A stretch of 64,000 nt of DNA, taken from contig CM038912.1 of NCBI GenBank assembly GCA_021904315.1, forward strand, positions 20,905,501 to 20,969,500, in the 5' to 3' direction. The notes under the pieces were generated by a model. That model ran no database searches. It saw only the letters and a program-made list of their open reading frames with translations, and had not been told where the DNA came from. Origin of the DNA: Sphagnum magellanicum. Taxonomy: Eukaryota > Streptophyta > Sphagnopsida > Sphagnales > Sphagnaceae. Positions 1 through 11,420 of the stretch are shown one piece after another; position 1 is the first letter of the stretch; every line of letters begins with the position of its first letter. Made by a program: the position numbers and the translations under genes.

Positions 1-1367
1 CCAAGATAAGGAGAGCCGGCAAATGGAGGAGAACTGCAAGTTCTGACATGATGAAGATCATGGTCTCACATTGCATCAGCAGAAGGAAGACTGGTGCAAG
101 AAGCAACAGTAGCTGGACTGGCAGCTGCATCATCAGTGAGAGAATGCTCAAAAGACTCATATGATGCACAAGAGAGAGAATGTCCAGAGTCAAGGAGCCT
201 GTTGCAGAATGAAGTTGCTGCTACATTGCGGAAGCAGGTGCTTGCTGCTGTTTGTGTTGTACTCAGAAGATCAACATGTTGAGGGATAGTTGTTGCAGCA
301 TAATCTCTATCTGAAGAAACAGACGATGGATCCGAACCGTGGGTGTTTCGCATAATGAATTGCTGCCATTCGGTCCTTGAAGAATACTCATGGGCGACCA
401 CAGATCTGCATGCACCCCTGCTGCTGCTGTTGGAGTTTGCCCATCATCTGCATCAAGCCATACACCCTCAGATCCTGCACTCTCTAAGCTTCCAAGAATG
501 CTTGAACCTGGATTTCCCCGCACCCATCTAGTCCTCGATGTCTGCAAATGCTTTGGAGCTTGAGTCCTTGAAGCTAATGAGCTCAACAGCTGCAATCATT
601 TTTTTTTAGCAACTGGTGACTTCGAAGACTTGCGATTGGTTTTGGTTTCTGTTGTTGGTGTTTGCGGGCGTTGTCAATGCTGCAGCTGATCTGCAACTGC
701 AAAGGAGCAGCTATTTTGGTAGTAACCTAGAAGAGGACCGCTCATGGAGGCGTACTTGTTATCGGTGCGTTGTTGTTGGTGTTGCTCTACGGCGCAGTCT
801 TCGACGAGCTCCAGTTGCCCGTAGAAGATTGTGGAGAGGGATCTCTGTGGACCCGCTAAGAGACGAGGAGGGAGCTGAAGATTCGTCTTTGTCGACTGCA
901 TGTGTGATCTGAAGAATAGAGCGTTATGAAGCTCAGGAGAGTGTGCAGCGACAATGGGAGCAGAATTACTACACTCAGCAAAAGCTGGACCGGCAGAAGG
1001 TACCTTCAACGTCTCTGTTTCCTATCTGCATTTTGACCTGAACACAAAGTTCCCAACTCCAGCAGTTTTGGGAGCCGGAGCCACACTAGTATTGGTCTCA
1101 GGCGCACCATTTGTTTGGAATGGTTGAGTACCCGAGTACCTTGGATCTTCTGCAGCAGGCTGCACATAATTTCCACCTCCAACACCGCCTTGCTGCTGCT
1201 ACTGATAATCCATCTTCAATTCCGTACTTCCATTCCGTACTTCCTGCACTCTTCCGCCAACTTGGTTGCCATTTCTAGTTGCTTCATACTGGTGCTCACC
1301 ATCCCTTCCACTCCCCTCGTCACATCTCGTTGGAAATGCTTGCCAGCTCTTGTTGATGCGTACAAGA
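1..1367. other. GC-rich, exon-like DNA of unknown origin
   Basis: This stretch is clearly richer in GC than the AT-rich DNA that starts at about 3.35 kb. It contains many CAG/CTG and GCA/TGC words. On the minus strand several open stretches have a natural protein composition. The clearest lies at about 1,030-1,200 (Gly-, Gln-, Pro- and Asn-rich, with the reading VGGGNYVQPAAEDPRYSG) and another at 674-1,009, but they are separated by stops and frame changes and none starts or ends like a complete gene. I do not recognise a family. It could be exons and introns of a gene running off the left edge, or a gene fragment carried with the neighbouring transposon. Support for coding is by eye only. 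Confidence 0.3.
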
Positions 1368-1390
1368 CCTAAACCCTAAACCCTAAACCC
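1368..1390. repeat. Short interstitial telomere-type repeat (CCCTAAA)
   Basis: About three consecutive copies of the plant telomere unit CCCTAAA. In plants such short runs occur as interstitial telomeric repeats or as telo-box motifs in promoters. Here the run lies about 160 bp upstream of the transposase start codon, so either reading is possible. Shorter telo-box-like words occur near 31,075 and 54,243, at equivalent places in the two copies of the large duplication. Confidence 0.6.
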
Positions 1391-1497
1391 TCCTTTCCTT
1401 GTCTTCAATCCTTCTTCCTTCACCTCCTGTTACTCCACTTTCTGTTGCTTTCTTTCCCTCCTTGATATGCTCTGGAATTCCAGATCACTACCCACTC

Positions 1498-1535
1498 AGC
1501 ATCTACCAATACATGCTGAATCATTGGTAGATGCT
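1498..1535. repeat. Perfect 13-bp inverted repeat at the transposase start
   Basis: Two 13-base arms, 1,498-1,510 and 1,523-1,535, are exact reverse complements separated by 12 bases. The right arm overlaps the first possible ATG of the transposase at 1,531. It could form a hairpin in the leader of the transcript or be a protein-binding dyad. It is not the terminal repeat of the element, since it does not match the right end at about 3,290-3,343. Confidence 0.55.
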
Positions 1536-3252
1536 TGATTCGGCTGCAATGTCGAAGAAACCGAACGGGAAATGCCTCAATGAGTTCCAGAGATGTGAGA
1601 TCATAGCGAAGCTGAGCAAGACGGATGCTGCCAGTAAAAGGGCTATAGCGCGCGAGTACGATGTTAGTGAAGGAGCTATCAGAAAGGTGTGGGACAAGCG
1701 GGAGAAAATCCTAGAGCGATCTGCCTTAATGTCTGATGAAGCTAAAGAGAAGACTTTTCGATCCTCTGTTGGTCGTTTCACCGAGCTTGAAGACATGCTT
1801 TACATCTGGATTGACAGCATGCGTCGTGCCAATCTTCCTGTTCCGCCATCTCTTGCCATCGTCAAAGCAAAAAGTATTACATCGAGTTTATCAATTCCGG
1901 AAACGGACTTCAAGGCATCCTGGCAATGGCTACGTCGATTCAGAGTGCGCTGAGGGTTGCAAAAGATGATGCTTCACGGAGAGGGAGCTGAAGTCAACAA
2001 ATCTGATCTTGGATTATTGGCAGCTTTAGACGACCTCTATGCGATTATTGCCCAATATGATCCTGAAAATGTCTACAATATGGACGAGACCGGCCTGTTT
2101 TTTCACCTACTACCGAGATACAGTCTTCTAATGCCAAATGAGGACATATCAACCACTAGAGGGAAGAAAAAATCCAAAGATCGGGTTTCTCTTATCGTGT
2201 GCGCCAACGCTGTGGGAAGTCACAAAATTCCTTACGCATTGATCGGCAAACCGAAAGCACCTGCCTGTATCAAGCACCGCCGATGGCCTGTTCCATATTT
2301 CATTCAAGCTAAAGCTTGGATGGATGCGGAAACGTGTTGGAAGTGGTTCAACGAAGTGTTTATTCCAGAAGTGAAAAAACGAACCGGACGTCAGGTTCTT
2401 TTGCTGTTGGACAATGCCCCTGGACACTTTGAGGCTTTTGAACGCGACAATGTTAGGATTGTCTTCTTTCCCCCAAATTGCACAAGTTGGAAACAACCCT
2501 GCGATATGGGCATAATCGCAGCTCTGAAGAAGAGGTTCAAATATCTCTACCTCAAGGATGTTCTTGACTTCTATGAATTGGATGAGGAGGCGAAACTTCG
2601 AAAGAAAATGCAAGGGCAAAGATTACGACGCGATGCTGCTGGAGTTGCATATGGAAATCTAGCTCACCTGCTCGATGCTACGAATTATGTCAAAGAAGCT
2701 TGGCAATCCGTGTCACCAAACTCTATCAAAAATGCATTTATCAAGGCGAAAATAATGACATTAGAAGCCGATCAGGAAACAGTGAACGAGATCGAGGATT
2801 TTGTGACCAAAGTTACACAAGCTATCGCAGCTTTAAATCTTTCTGTTGGGCAAGACGAGCTTGAAGAATTTGTTCATGTCGACGATGAAAATAGTGAAGA
2901 ATTCGCAACTGCAGTTTTGGAAGACGTTGAAGAGCTTTTGGGGACGATGAAGATTGCTGAAGAAAATTTGGACAATGACAATGATGATGATATTCTTACC
3001 TCTCAAGCATCAAGTTCGGGTTTAGGAAACACCGTTGTATTTAAGGGATTCGAGTCACTTTACAAGCAAGTTGTTGATATAGAGGATCAATTGCTCTGCT
3101 CTGAAGTTCAAGAAGAGGCTGAGGAAACATTCGATGATCTTAGAAAGTTGTTTGAATCGTTTCAAAGTAAGGTCCGGGCTATCACCTTGAAAGCCAAAGG
3201 TAAGAGTCTTCAAAACTTGCGCCAAATGACAATCCATGACATGTTGAACTAA
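1531..3252 (+). pseudogene. Tigger/pogo-type DDD transposase with one in-frame stop
   Basis: A 574-codon frame reads as a Tc1/mariner-superfamily transposase of the pogo/Tigger (jerky-like) group. Residues about 20-65 form a psq/CENP-B-type helix-turn-helix, starting FQRCEIIAKLSK. Residues about 85-140 form the second CENPB-type DNA-binding domain, ending in WQWLRRFRVR. The DDE domain shows NMDETGLFF (Asp 185), LLLLDNAPGH (Asp 294) and SWKQPCDMGI (Asp 325), the expected catalytic triad with about 30 residues between the last two. The C-terminal tail is acidic. Family members usually begin near the second ATG at 1,549 (MSKKPNGKC). The only visible lesion is TGA at 1,951-1,953 (codon 141), at the join of the DNA-binding and catalytic halves. 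Relatives have Arg there, so CGA to TGA is the simplest explanation. Otherwise the frame looks whole, implying recent loss. Confidence 0.93.
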
Positions 3253-3345
3253 ATAAATTTGAACCCTATTTTTTCGGGAAAATAATGCATACTTTACCGG
3301 GATGCGTACTTAAACGGGTGCGTACTTAGGCGGGAGGCTACTGTA
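3253..3345 (+). mobile_element. Right end of the Tigger/pogo element
   Basis: Just after the transposase stop lie two related direct repeats (GATGCGTACTTAAACGG and GGTGCGTACTTAGGCGG, about 3,300-3,333), then GGAGGCTACTG followed by TA at 3,344-3,345. Ends reading ACTG next to a TA target dinucleotide are typical of Tigger elements. The flanking DNA becomes strongly AT-rich right after this point, which supports a true element boundary. I could not find the matching left inverted repeat in 1-1,530, so the left end is lost, diverged or outside the window. Confidence 0.6.
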
Positions 3346-6300
3346 CTTAACTCTGAAATGTCTATTGGAACTAACAGAATGGCTAACTTAAGGTGTTATC
3401 ATGAGTTTTTTGTACAATTTCATAGAGACATACATATGTCGTCTTTTCATTTGTGTAAGGTAAATTCTAAAAAGTTATACATTTCATTAACAAAAAATGG
3501 GTATGTTGCAAGAATAGAGTAGTTGCCATTGATCCTGACTTAATGTTATTGTGTGAATGAGGACAACATTTGAAGTTAGGTTGGAATGGAATCTCAAAGC
3601 TTCAATGCAAGATCATGGAGGACTAACCACAAATGTACAATAATTGAAAAGAGAGGCATAATTGTGTATTCCCTTTAGTTTCTTAATAAACAATATCAAC
3701 ACCTATTTGTCATTCTGAAATAACTTAAGGTGCCTAAAACAAATTTTTAAAAATTAAGCTTTAATAGTTTTGAAACTAAGTATGCAACCATTTTTCACCA
3801 TAAAATTTGGCATTGACAAGAATCAGGTTATGATCTCAATGATTACTCTAGCAGTTGACATCCCTAAAGAATAACCTATTCCTTCTAGGTATTTTATTTG
3901 TTTCAGGATTTGATGTTATGTTAATGAATTTGCCAATTCAAAAATTTGTAGTGGCATTCATTCCAAATTTATTATGAATTTTTTATTTTTGGGTTCTTTT
4001 ATGTTGGATGTGGCATATTTTAGAGAAATGTTTTGATCATAAAAAATAATGTGTGGCGTTAATGTGGTATTAAGGAATTTGTTTATTTCAAAAATTTGTG
4101 TGTGTATATTTTTAAATACTAATTATTGATTTTTTTTTTGGGGATTTTAACCCTAATCCCTGGTGGCCACTAGGCATCTACTTTTCTCTTTCAAGGTATG
4201 AGTAATAACTTTGGATCCATAGACATTATTGCAATTGATGAATTGGCACATGTTGTGCCTAATTTTTTAATTTAGCAAATACAATTAAATTTGTTTCTTA
4301 TGAATAAAAGTACAATGTGACTTCCAACCTTGATAATGAATAACCTATAATTTTCACTTGGTGGGCACCATGCAGTTTAATACTCTTTTCATCATATGAA
4401 TATATTCATTTTGAAACTAACATATTATATTTGTTATTTGCTTCATTTCCTTTAATGTATTAAAAACAATGATTGAAAATGTTGTAAAAAAAAATTGGTA
4501 TGAATTCTTTTGAGACTCAATGTATACATGGATGCAAGATTGGTGTTTTTATTTGAATGTAGAGTTACATTTCTCAAATATGGTGGCCACCAAGTGGACT
4601 TCATACCATCCACCAAGTTGGGTAAAGTCCTAAATTAATTAAATATGTATTCTTTTTCGTTCTTCTAGCATTTCAAAAATATGTTTTGCATAATTTTTGG
4701 AGTTGTAAAAGTAACAAAAAGTATCCCCAACATATTTATCAATTTTATTGTCTTGATTCACTTTTAATAATCAAAGCACACTTCATGGGGATGAAAAGCT
4801 CTATAAAACATTTAACATCTCAATATTGATGGCACCACATCAAATGTTTGGTACTTTTAAAGCAACTTTGAATACTTTGAATGTTTACTTTTCAAAAGTC
4901 CACATCAACAAAGGTCCAAATTCATTGGCATCTAAGTACCTTTTTAAAACATAAATTTTAAACTTTAAATTTGGGAATTAATGTTAATGATAGTCTAGAA
5001 AGAATGTACCCAAAAAAATCATATTATCAACTAGTATCAATGTATTTTTTACTCATTTTGTGACAAGACCAAGTTATTTCTACACTAAAACATTCACTTT
5101 ATTGGTATAATTTATCTTGCCTTCAGCTTGTAGCCAAATCTAGCTAAATCTTCTTATGGTTAATTGCCTTTTTAGGTGCAAAATCAAAAAATTGAAAAAA
5201 AAATAGTATTATTAATGTTGGTTCATAATTGCAAGGTACATTTTCTTATAAAATCAACTGGTGTTAGTTAGGTTATTAATATCAATATCAATATCATAAA
5301 AATTGGGTGCCAAATAAGTCATTAGTATTTGTTGGGTAGTAACAACCAATTATTCATAAAAGGTAGATTATCAATAATTGATTCATAATCATTGATATTT
5401 TGCCCATTACTTCTTAATTATATATTTTTTGAATATTTATTTATTTAATCATAGATCAAAAATATGTTCAACCCTTTAGGATTAATAACCTACTTAAATG
5501 ATAACTAGGCCATTCAAGTAAGTTATTAAAATTCAAATTTTCAATATCAAATGATGAGGGCATTAACTAGTTATCAAAAAATCAATAATCACTTAGTAGG
5601 TTATCAACCAACACTACTACATATGGCCAATGTGGAAAAACAGCCAAAAAGTTGGCAATACATTGTTTAAAAATGAATGATGTTTAATGATCACCAACAA
5701 TTTTTTAAATATTTGAATTTAACCAATCCCCTATGGGTGCAAGTAAAGTAAAATAGACAACTCATGGCTCCTTGTTTAAAAAATTACATGTAGCCATGAA
5801 AAAAATTTAATGTATTGAAAGTAGAACTAAGTAGAATTTTTAAAAATGTTTCTACTTGCACAAAATGTCCAATCTTACAAAATGGGCTACATGTAGATGA
5901 AATATTAATTTTTAAAAAATTTCAAATAGTGGAGCTCTAAAAGATACTTATGTATTATCAAATTATGGATGTTATAATTATAATATATCAAATTATTAAT
6001 ATGAAGTAGGTTTGAACACCATTTTGACCTAGTTAGTTTCAAATGTACTTTCAACCTACTTTTACGATACCAATGTTATTCAAACTTTGTATTCAAGTTC
6101 CAATAAATTAAATGCAAAGACATATTGTTTTATAATTCTACTTCAAAATATTTTTGAATCTACTTTTGCGTCCATATCAAAAATTGTTTCATTTTTTGAT
6201 TTTGAAAAGACTACTTTTCTTATCTATTTTACCTTATTTACACCCCTACCTTAAGACTTAAACTCCTATTTGAAAGTTTGATAAAAATGGGATTTTCTAC

Positions 6301-8283
6301 ATAATTCATCCAATTATGAGTTTAACAATTAAGGTTTCACATAGGAAGGTGTCAAAAGCCACACATGTTGTCATAGATTAGCTCTTAGATCCAAATTGGA
6401 TATGCCAAATTGTTCCACCTTAAGGTTTAAGGTTTTCCTATTTGGCCGATTTCCATTGTTGGTTTTATTGGATCTTCAATGTTAACTAGGAAGAGCTCAC
6501 CATCAATTTTGTTTATCTATGTGCCCCTTTCATTATCTCTTTCTAATATGTACTTTGGCAAGTTGTTGCCATCAAGTTTTGTTGCTTCTATTCATGATGC
6601 CCAAGGGGGGAGTTACTACTAGTAATGAGCTACAATAAACACCATTCCAAAAATGCTGCAACTTTTGATCTTTTTGGTGGGTGAAAGCATGTTAAAGTAG
6701 AGAATTAAATGTTCTTGATTGACAATGGAATAAAAAATGAGATAATTTTTTACCAAAACATTAGAAAATGGATTCAAATTTTATTTAAATTGTATTTTGA
6801 AACCGTGATGCTTTCCATTGGGTTTATATTAATTGAATACAAAATTTCAAAAACTTTGGAAAAATAAAAGTAGGGAACATGTACTTTTGAATTTGACTGG
6901 TCAATATGGCATTTAAAATTATTTTTTCATTAGAAAATTTAATGAAATAGATTTGTGTGAAGTTATAACATAAAGATCATTGTATATTCAAAGGAAGGAA
7001 AATAAATAAATTTTATTTTCTCCTTCATAGAATATATTTGATACATACTTGAAACAAATGTTACATTGCAAAAAGTAGGCTTCAAAAGCTACTTACCTAT
7101 ACAAAAGTCTACTTGGAACCTACTTTTACAATGTGAAATTTAAAAATTAATTCATGATAGTGGAGAAATATCTTGTTTTTTATCATCTAAGTAAAAATAT
7201 CAAATGTATAATATTTTAAAAATGGGTTTTGGCTTACTTATTATTACCTTGATAAGTAAACTACTAAGGTAATTGAATTGTACACTTTACTATGCTTTCA
7301 CCAAGGTTTTTTAACTTCTCTAATGTTGAGTCCTTGTATATTGTTGCATAACGAACATGTGATTAAGTTTTATAATTGAATGTCAATTATCGTTGAACAT
7401 TGAAGCATTGTGTAACTCACAAGTTGTAACAACATTTTGGTTGTTTTGATATTGGTGGTAATCCCACCTTCAACCAATTACAACTTGACAAAGGGAATTG
7501 GGATTTTGTTTTGGAGAACAAAAGTTGGATTGTGATATTTCAAGTTGAAGTCTTGATTTGATACTTGATTTGGACCTTAGTACTAACTTGCAACATCTTT
7601 GGATGTTGGGTTTATTGTGTATGAAAATTTGGATTATCTTTGGTTTTGGAAGCCCACCATGGCATTGCCCACTTTGAAAAGCAAGCTCTAGAGTCTAGAA
7701 CATGGAATTGAAACTTAGTTTTGGCCCTTTAGGATGCTCAACTTTGGAGTCACAACTGTTTCATTTAGGTTTTAATGGTCTATAATTACTATGGATAAAG
7801 TAAGCACACAAAACTTAAAAGGGCCTCTTGTTTGAACACTTCATGATGTGTTGATTTCAAGCATTTCACGACTCACATTGATTTTGTGCATTTCGTGATT
7901 GTCATTGATTTTTGATTTGCGCATCTCAAGTTTTTGGTATAATTGGTTGTGATTTCCTCTCACTAATAGTGATGAAATGTTGATGATTTTGGCTATTGGT
8001 AATTCATGATCTTCTTTGTTGATTGCATAACCTTTACTCTTGAGTTTAAAGAAGTTGGCTTTGTCACCTATCCTCACCATGTCACCATTAAATTTGTCAA
8101 AAAAATTCAAGGATAATTGTTTCAAAATATTTTATCTTAGTTCATGTCTTCACCCCTGGTCCTAGCTCTAACCAAAGTCATAAAGATGATCTTGATTGTG
8201 TCAATGTTGATATAATCCACGCAGAAGTTGAATTAGAAAACAACAATTAATAAAAGAAATTGTATGAAATTAATTATTGCTTC
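3346..8283. other. AT-rich intergenic DNA without recognisable genes
   Basis: About 4.9 kb of AT-rich sequence with only short open frames. I checked both strands for family signatures and found none. There are homopolymer A and T runs, and the word GGTGGCCAC recurs near 4,160 and 4,580. It may be decayed transposon sequence, but nothing I can see proves this. Confidence 0.6.
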
Positions 8284-8590
8284 AAAAATGCATGGGCTAC
8301 AAAGTTACTTTAGGTAGAATCAACGGTGGGTGTTGATGGGAAGTTGCATAAGATGAAATGCAAAGTGTGCAACAAGATTGAAGTGCATATCATTAAGCTT
8401 TTGGCATTGAAATTAGAACTTTTGTGGAAGTATGCTAGCCAAATAAAGGTAGCTATTGTAATTCTTAGTGTGGTAGTAATAGGGGACTACTATTTTTTGA
8501 AAACAAACCCACAAGTATTTAATGATTGCTTGTATGTGTCAAGGGCTAGGGATTATGTGGTGCAATAAATAATTGCAATATTCTTAATGT
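8284..8590 (+). pseudogene. hAT-type transposase relic, N-terminal block
   Basis: The + strand reads VGVDGKLHKMKCKVCNKIE and continues to CLYVSRARDYVVQ before a stop at about 8,566. This matches my memory of the BED-like N-terminal zinc-binding region of a large plant hAT-like transposase family (VDGK..KM.CKVC..IE, then a segment ending YVSR). The second half of the expected zinc ligands is not obvious. Two later blocks of the same protein lie at about 10.4-11.4 and 14.5-14.9 kb on the same strand and in the correct order, so all three look like one element broken by later DNA. The identification rests on remembered family motifs, not on a search. Confidence 0.6.
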
Positions 8591-10380
8591 GGTAGTAATA
8601 TGTATAGGTAGGTAAGTAAGTAGGTAAATAGGCAAGTAGGTTGGCTAGGTGTTATGGTAGGTTTGTAAAGTAAATAGTTATGTTTTAGGTAAATAGGGTG
8701 GGTGAATGGGTAGGTAGGTAGGATGATAGGGTAGGTATATTAAACCTACCTAACTAATTTAGAACTAGGCCTTCAAGCAATTATTTATAACTTGTTAAAC
8801 TTAACTTGGTGACTTAACTTAACCTATTAAAGGTCCAAGCATGGTAAAGTATGCCAAAAAAGTAGTTCTAAGAAAATTTCATTTAAAAAACAATCTCTTT
8901 TCAACATTAACATTAAAAAAGATATGAAAAACCTATTTAAATTGCATTTTGAAATCATAGAGCACTTCATTGAGTTTATTATAAAATTTACATAAAGTTT
9001 GAAGAATTTTTATATAAGAAAAATGGATGAAAAATATGTTTTAAATTGGTTGGTTTTTCAAAATTTTCAAAATTATTTTAAAACTTTGATAGATTATGAC
9101 TAAATAATGAAAAGTTGAAACCATATCCATATACACTAAGTCTTCATCAACTTGAAAGTATAATAATTCTAATTGACATTGTACTTTCATGTACTTGTAA
9201 CTCAATTTTGCAGAATTGTGACATGTACTTTCTATATTTGCATTTCAAAAAAATGTACTTAAATGCATATTAAAACATTTGTTTCTTCAATATTATGCAA
9301 TGAAGTCAAAGAACTTATAATTGTTGATCATTGACTTAAATAATATTTATGGATTCAATAAATTAAAATATACTTTATGGATACTTTCTAAAAACACAAC
9401 AAGTGTTTCTGGCTAACATACTTTACAATGCTATGCCCTTAACCCAACTATTTTTTTAGGCTAGTTATGTTATTTATAACCTAATTTGAAAAGCTTTGGC
9501 CAAAGCTACTTACTTAAATTAACGCTATTTATTTAGCCTATTGCACCCAAGCCAATGTGACTTGTTCTGAAACCTAAGCTACCCATTTAGTTTTACCTAG
9601 ATTAATTAGGTTTTGTTAAGTAGATAATATGAACATAAACTAACCTAATGACCATGTTAAACTTTCATTAAATAATTTAAGCTTAAAAAGTAAGCTAAGT
9701 GGCAAAATCAATATGACCAATTTGATTAAGTGTCAAATCAATATGGATGCAATCACACAAACATGAATCACAACAAGTGTAACTTTGCTTAATTTTTCAC
9801 ATTTAGAAGTGATATTTTAATTTGGTGTTGAAAATGTAAGATTTTTAAAAATTTTGAAGTTCCTAATATATCTTTGAAACATGTGAATTAATTTGAAAAT
9901 ATTTAATGAATAAAAAGTTCCCAAAAACATTCATTAATCATTATAACACTTGTTTTTAAACACAAAAAGGACTTGTAAATGGGTTTCAAAATTTTTGAAA
10001 ATATTTATTGGAATATTTTATATAAACCTTGATTTAATAATATAAAAAAACATTTCAAGATTTTTAGAGATTATTTTGAACTCTTGTGAAAATATTCTAA
10101 AAAATATTCTCCCAAAAATAATCCCCTAAGTAGGCAAGTGTGGCTATTATTCATTGGCACCTATATGGCCAATTTGATTAAGCCTTAGCCATTCAATATG
10201 GCTTATTTAATTAAGCCATGGTCATTTTGATGACATTTGTCCTTTTTTATTAAATGTATGTAATAAAAAAAATCACATTAGTTAAAAAAACCAACCAAAA
10301 GAACCATGTGTTTTTCATGCCCCATGCTTCTAGTCAAAATAAATAACCTTTCTAATTAATGTAAACACTTTCATCAAGTT
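8591..10380. other. AT-rich DNA between two blocks of the hAT relic
   Basis: This segment separates the N-terminal and middle blocks of the hAT relic. Apart from the TAGG-rich patch at its left edge I see no coding or element signature. Its length, about 1.8 kb, is more than the missing protein segment would need, so it probably includes inserted DNA. Confidence 0.45.
8597..8745. repeat. TAGG/TAAG degenerate tetranucleotide array
   Basis: A run of GTAGGTAGG and related words (GTAAGTAGGTAAATAGG) about 150 bp long, ending with the complementary ACCTACCTAACT. The same kind of array, with both orientations facing each other, occurs inside the three CACTA-type elements of this window at about 13.61-13.80, 29.76-29.89 and 42.64-42.86 kb. 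This copy may therefore mark a fourth, badly decayed element, but no CACTA terminus was found nearby. Confidence 0.6.
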
Positions 10381-11420
10381 GGATTTTTTGAAAAATTGGG
10401 ATTTTTTATAATGCATTTAAACATTATAATGATTGTGCTAATTGGGATATTATTGAAAACATGCATCATGTTGTATTGATTGCCACTAAGAATTAAATTT
10501 TGGCTTCAAGTTTTCTTTCATTTTTTTCATATGAAACAACTACAATCCATTTATATTTGGTGGTAGCTTGGCAACATGTGCTTATATTATTCACATTTGA
10601 GCAATTAGTTGAAGGTGGGATTGCCATTAATATCAAAGCTATGATTTTTTTTGCTTTAATGAAGTTTTGTGGTTTGTTTGAAAATTAGATTTTAAAACAT
10701 TTGATGTTTCTAAAAACTAATGGTGCTTCAAGATTTCAAGGAGTCAAATATGGAAATATTGTTGTAATGAAGACTATACAAACACCTTACCCCATTGAGA
10801 TCCATTATATGCCACACAAAACTAACCTTGTAATTCAAAATTGTTCCATAAATCCTATGGTTTCCAAATTAAAGGATCTCCTTCAAACATTATATGAGCA
10901 TTTTTCTAGTTCCCCAAAATACCATTTTGAATTCACCAAGCTTGCTAAGATTGTAAAAATTAAATGAATTTAAAGATTTTTCAAAATGTGAATACAAGAT
11001 GGATCAACATGTTTCAACCTTGAAGCATGTTGGGAAAAAATACAAGACTTCAATTGCTAAGATGTAGATGATTATAATTCAATGGAGTTAACCAAGGACA
11101 ATTTATTAATTTTATGTGACATTGATATAGTCTTGGACTTGTCATGTATTTTTCCCATGCCATAATTTTTCAACACCTTAATGACATTTGCTCAAATCAG
11201 AGATGTGTTTGTTTGCGACTACATTACTACTTGTTAAAATCTACTAGGTAGACCTATACAAAATGTATGGAGATTTAAACACTTCTTTCTAAGTTACAAA
11301 TTTTTCAGAGTTTATTGACGTGGTTACAAACACATCTTGTAGGCTAGTTCAAATGGAATTTGATGAGCCAATGTGTTTACTTTGAATTAAATACTATTGT
11401 CCTTTTGAAGTCCTTTTGTC
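10381..11420 (+). pseudogene. hAT-type transposase relic, middle (catalytic) block
   Basis: Read on the + strand this block gives WDIIENMHHVV, ASSFLSFFSYETTTIH, HVLILFTFEQLVEGG, ALMKFCGLFEN, then ASRFQGVKYGN, YMPHKTNLVIQ, PMVSKLKDLLQTLYEHFSSS and FEFTKLAKIV. These are ordered landmarks of the RNase H-like core in plant hAT-like proteins, where relatives have CMAHRTNLVVQ and SPKRHLEFTKLAEIV. A frame change near 10,965 is followed by NLKIFQNVNTRWINM, and further on by LLCDIDIVLDL and RDVFVCDY. Several in-frame stops interrupt it, some of them where a C-to-T change from Gln or Arg is likely. It is a dead copy with no capacity for a full protein. The middle-to-C-terminal part of the protein is missing or unreadable after about 11,420. 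Confidence 0.75.

Noticed and set aside
66-1372. Several open frames on both strands of the first 1.4 kb
   Set aside because: They overlap each other, lack coherent starts, and match no family I know. I describe the region as exon-like only.
8597-8745. TAGG array read as a telomere-like repeat
   Set aside because: The unit is a tetranucleotide, not the plant TTTAGGG unit, and the same array lies inside transposons.
11200-11337. Inverted repeat AGATGTGTTTGT...ACAAACACATCT suggesting a MITE
   Set aside because: The left arm lies within recognisable hAT coding sequence (RDVFVCDY) and no target duplication flanks the pair.
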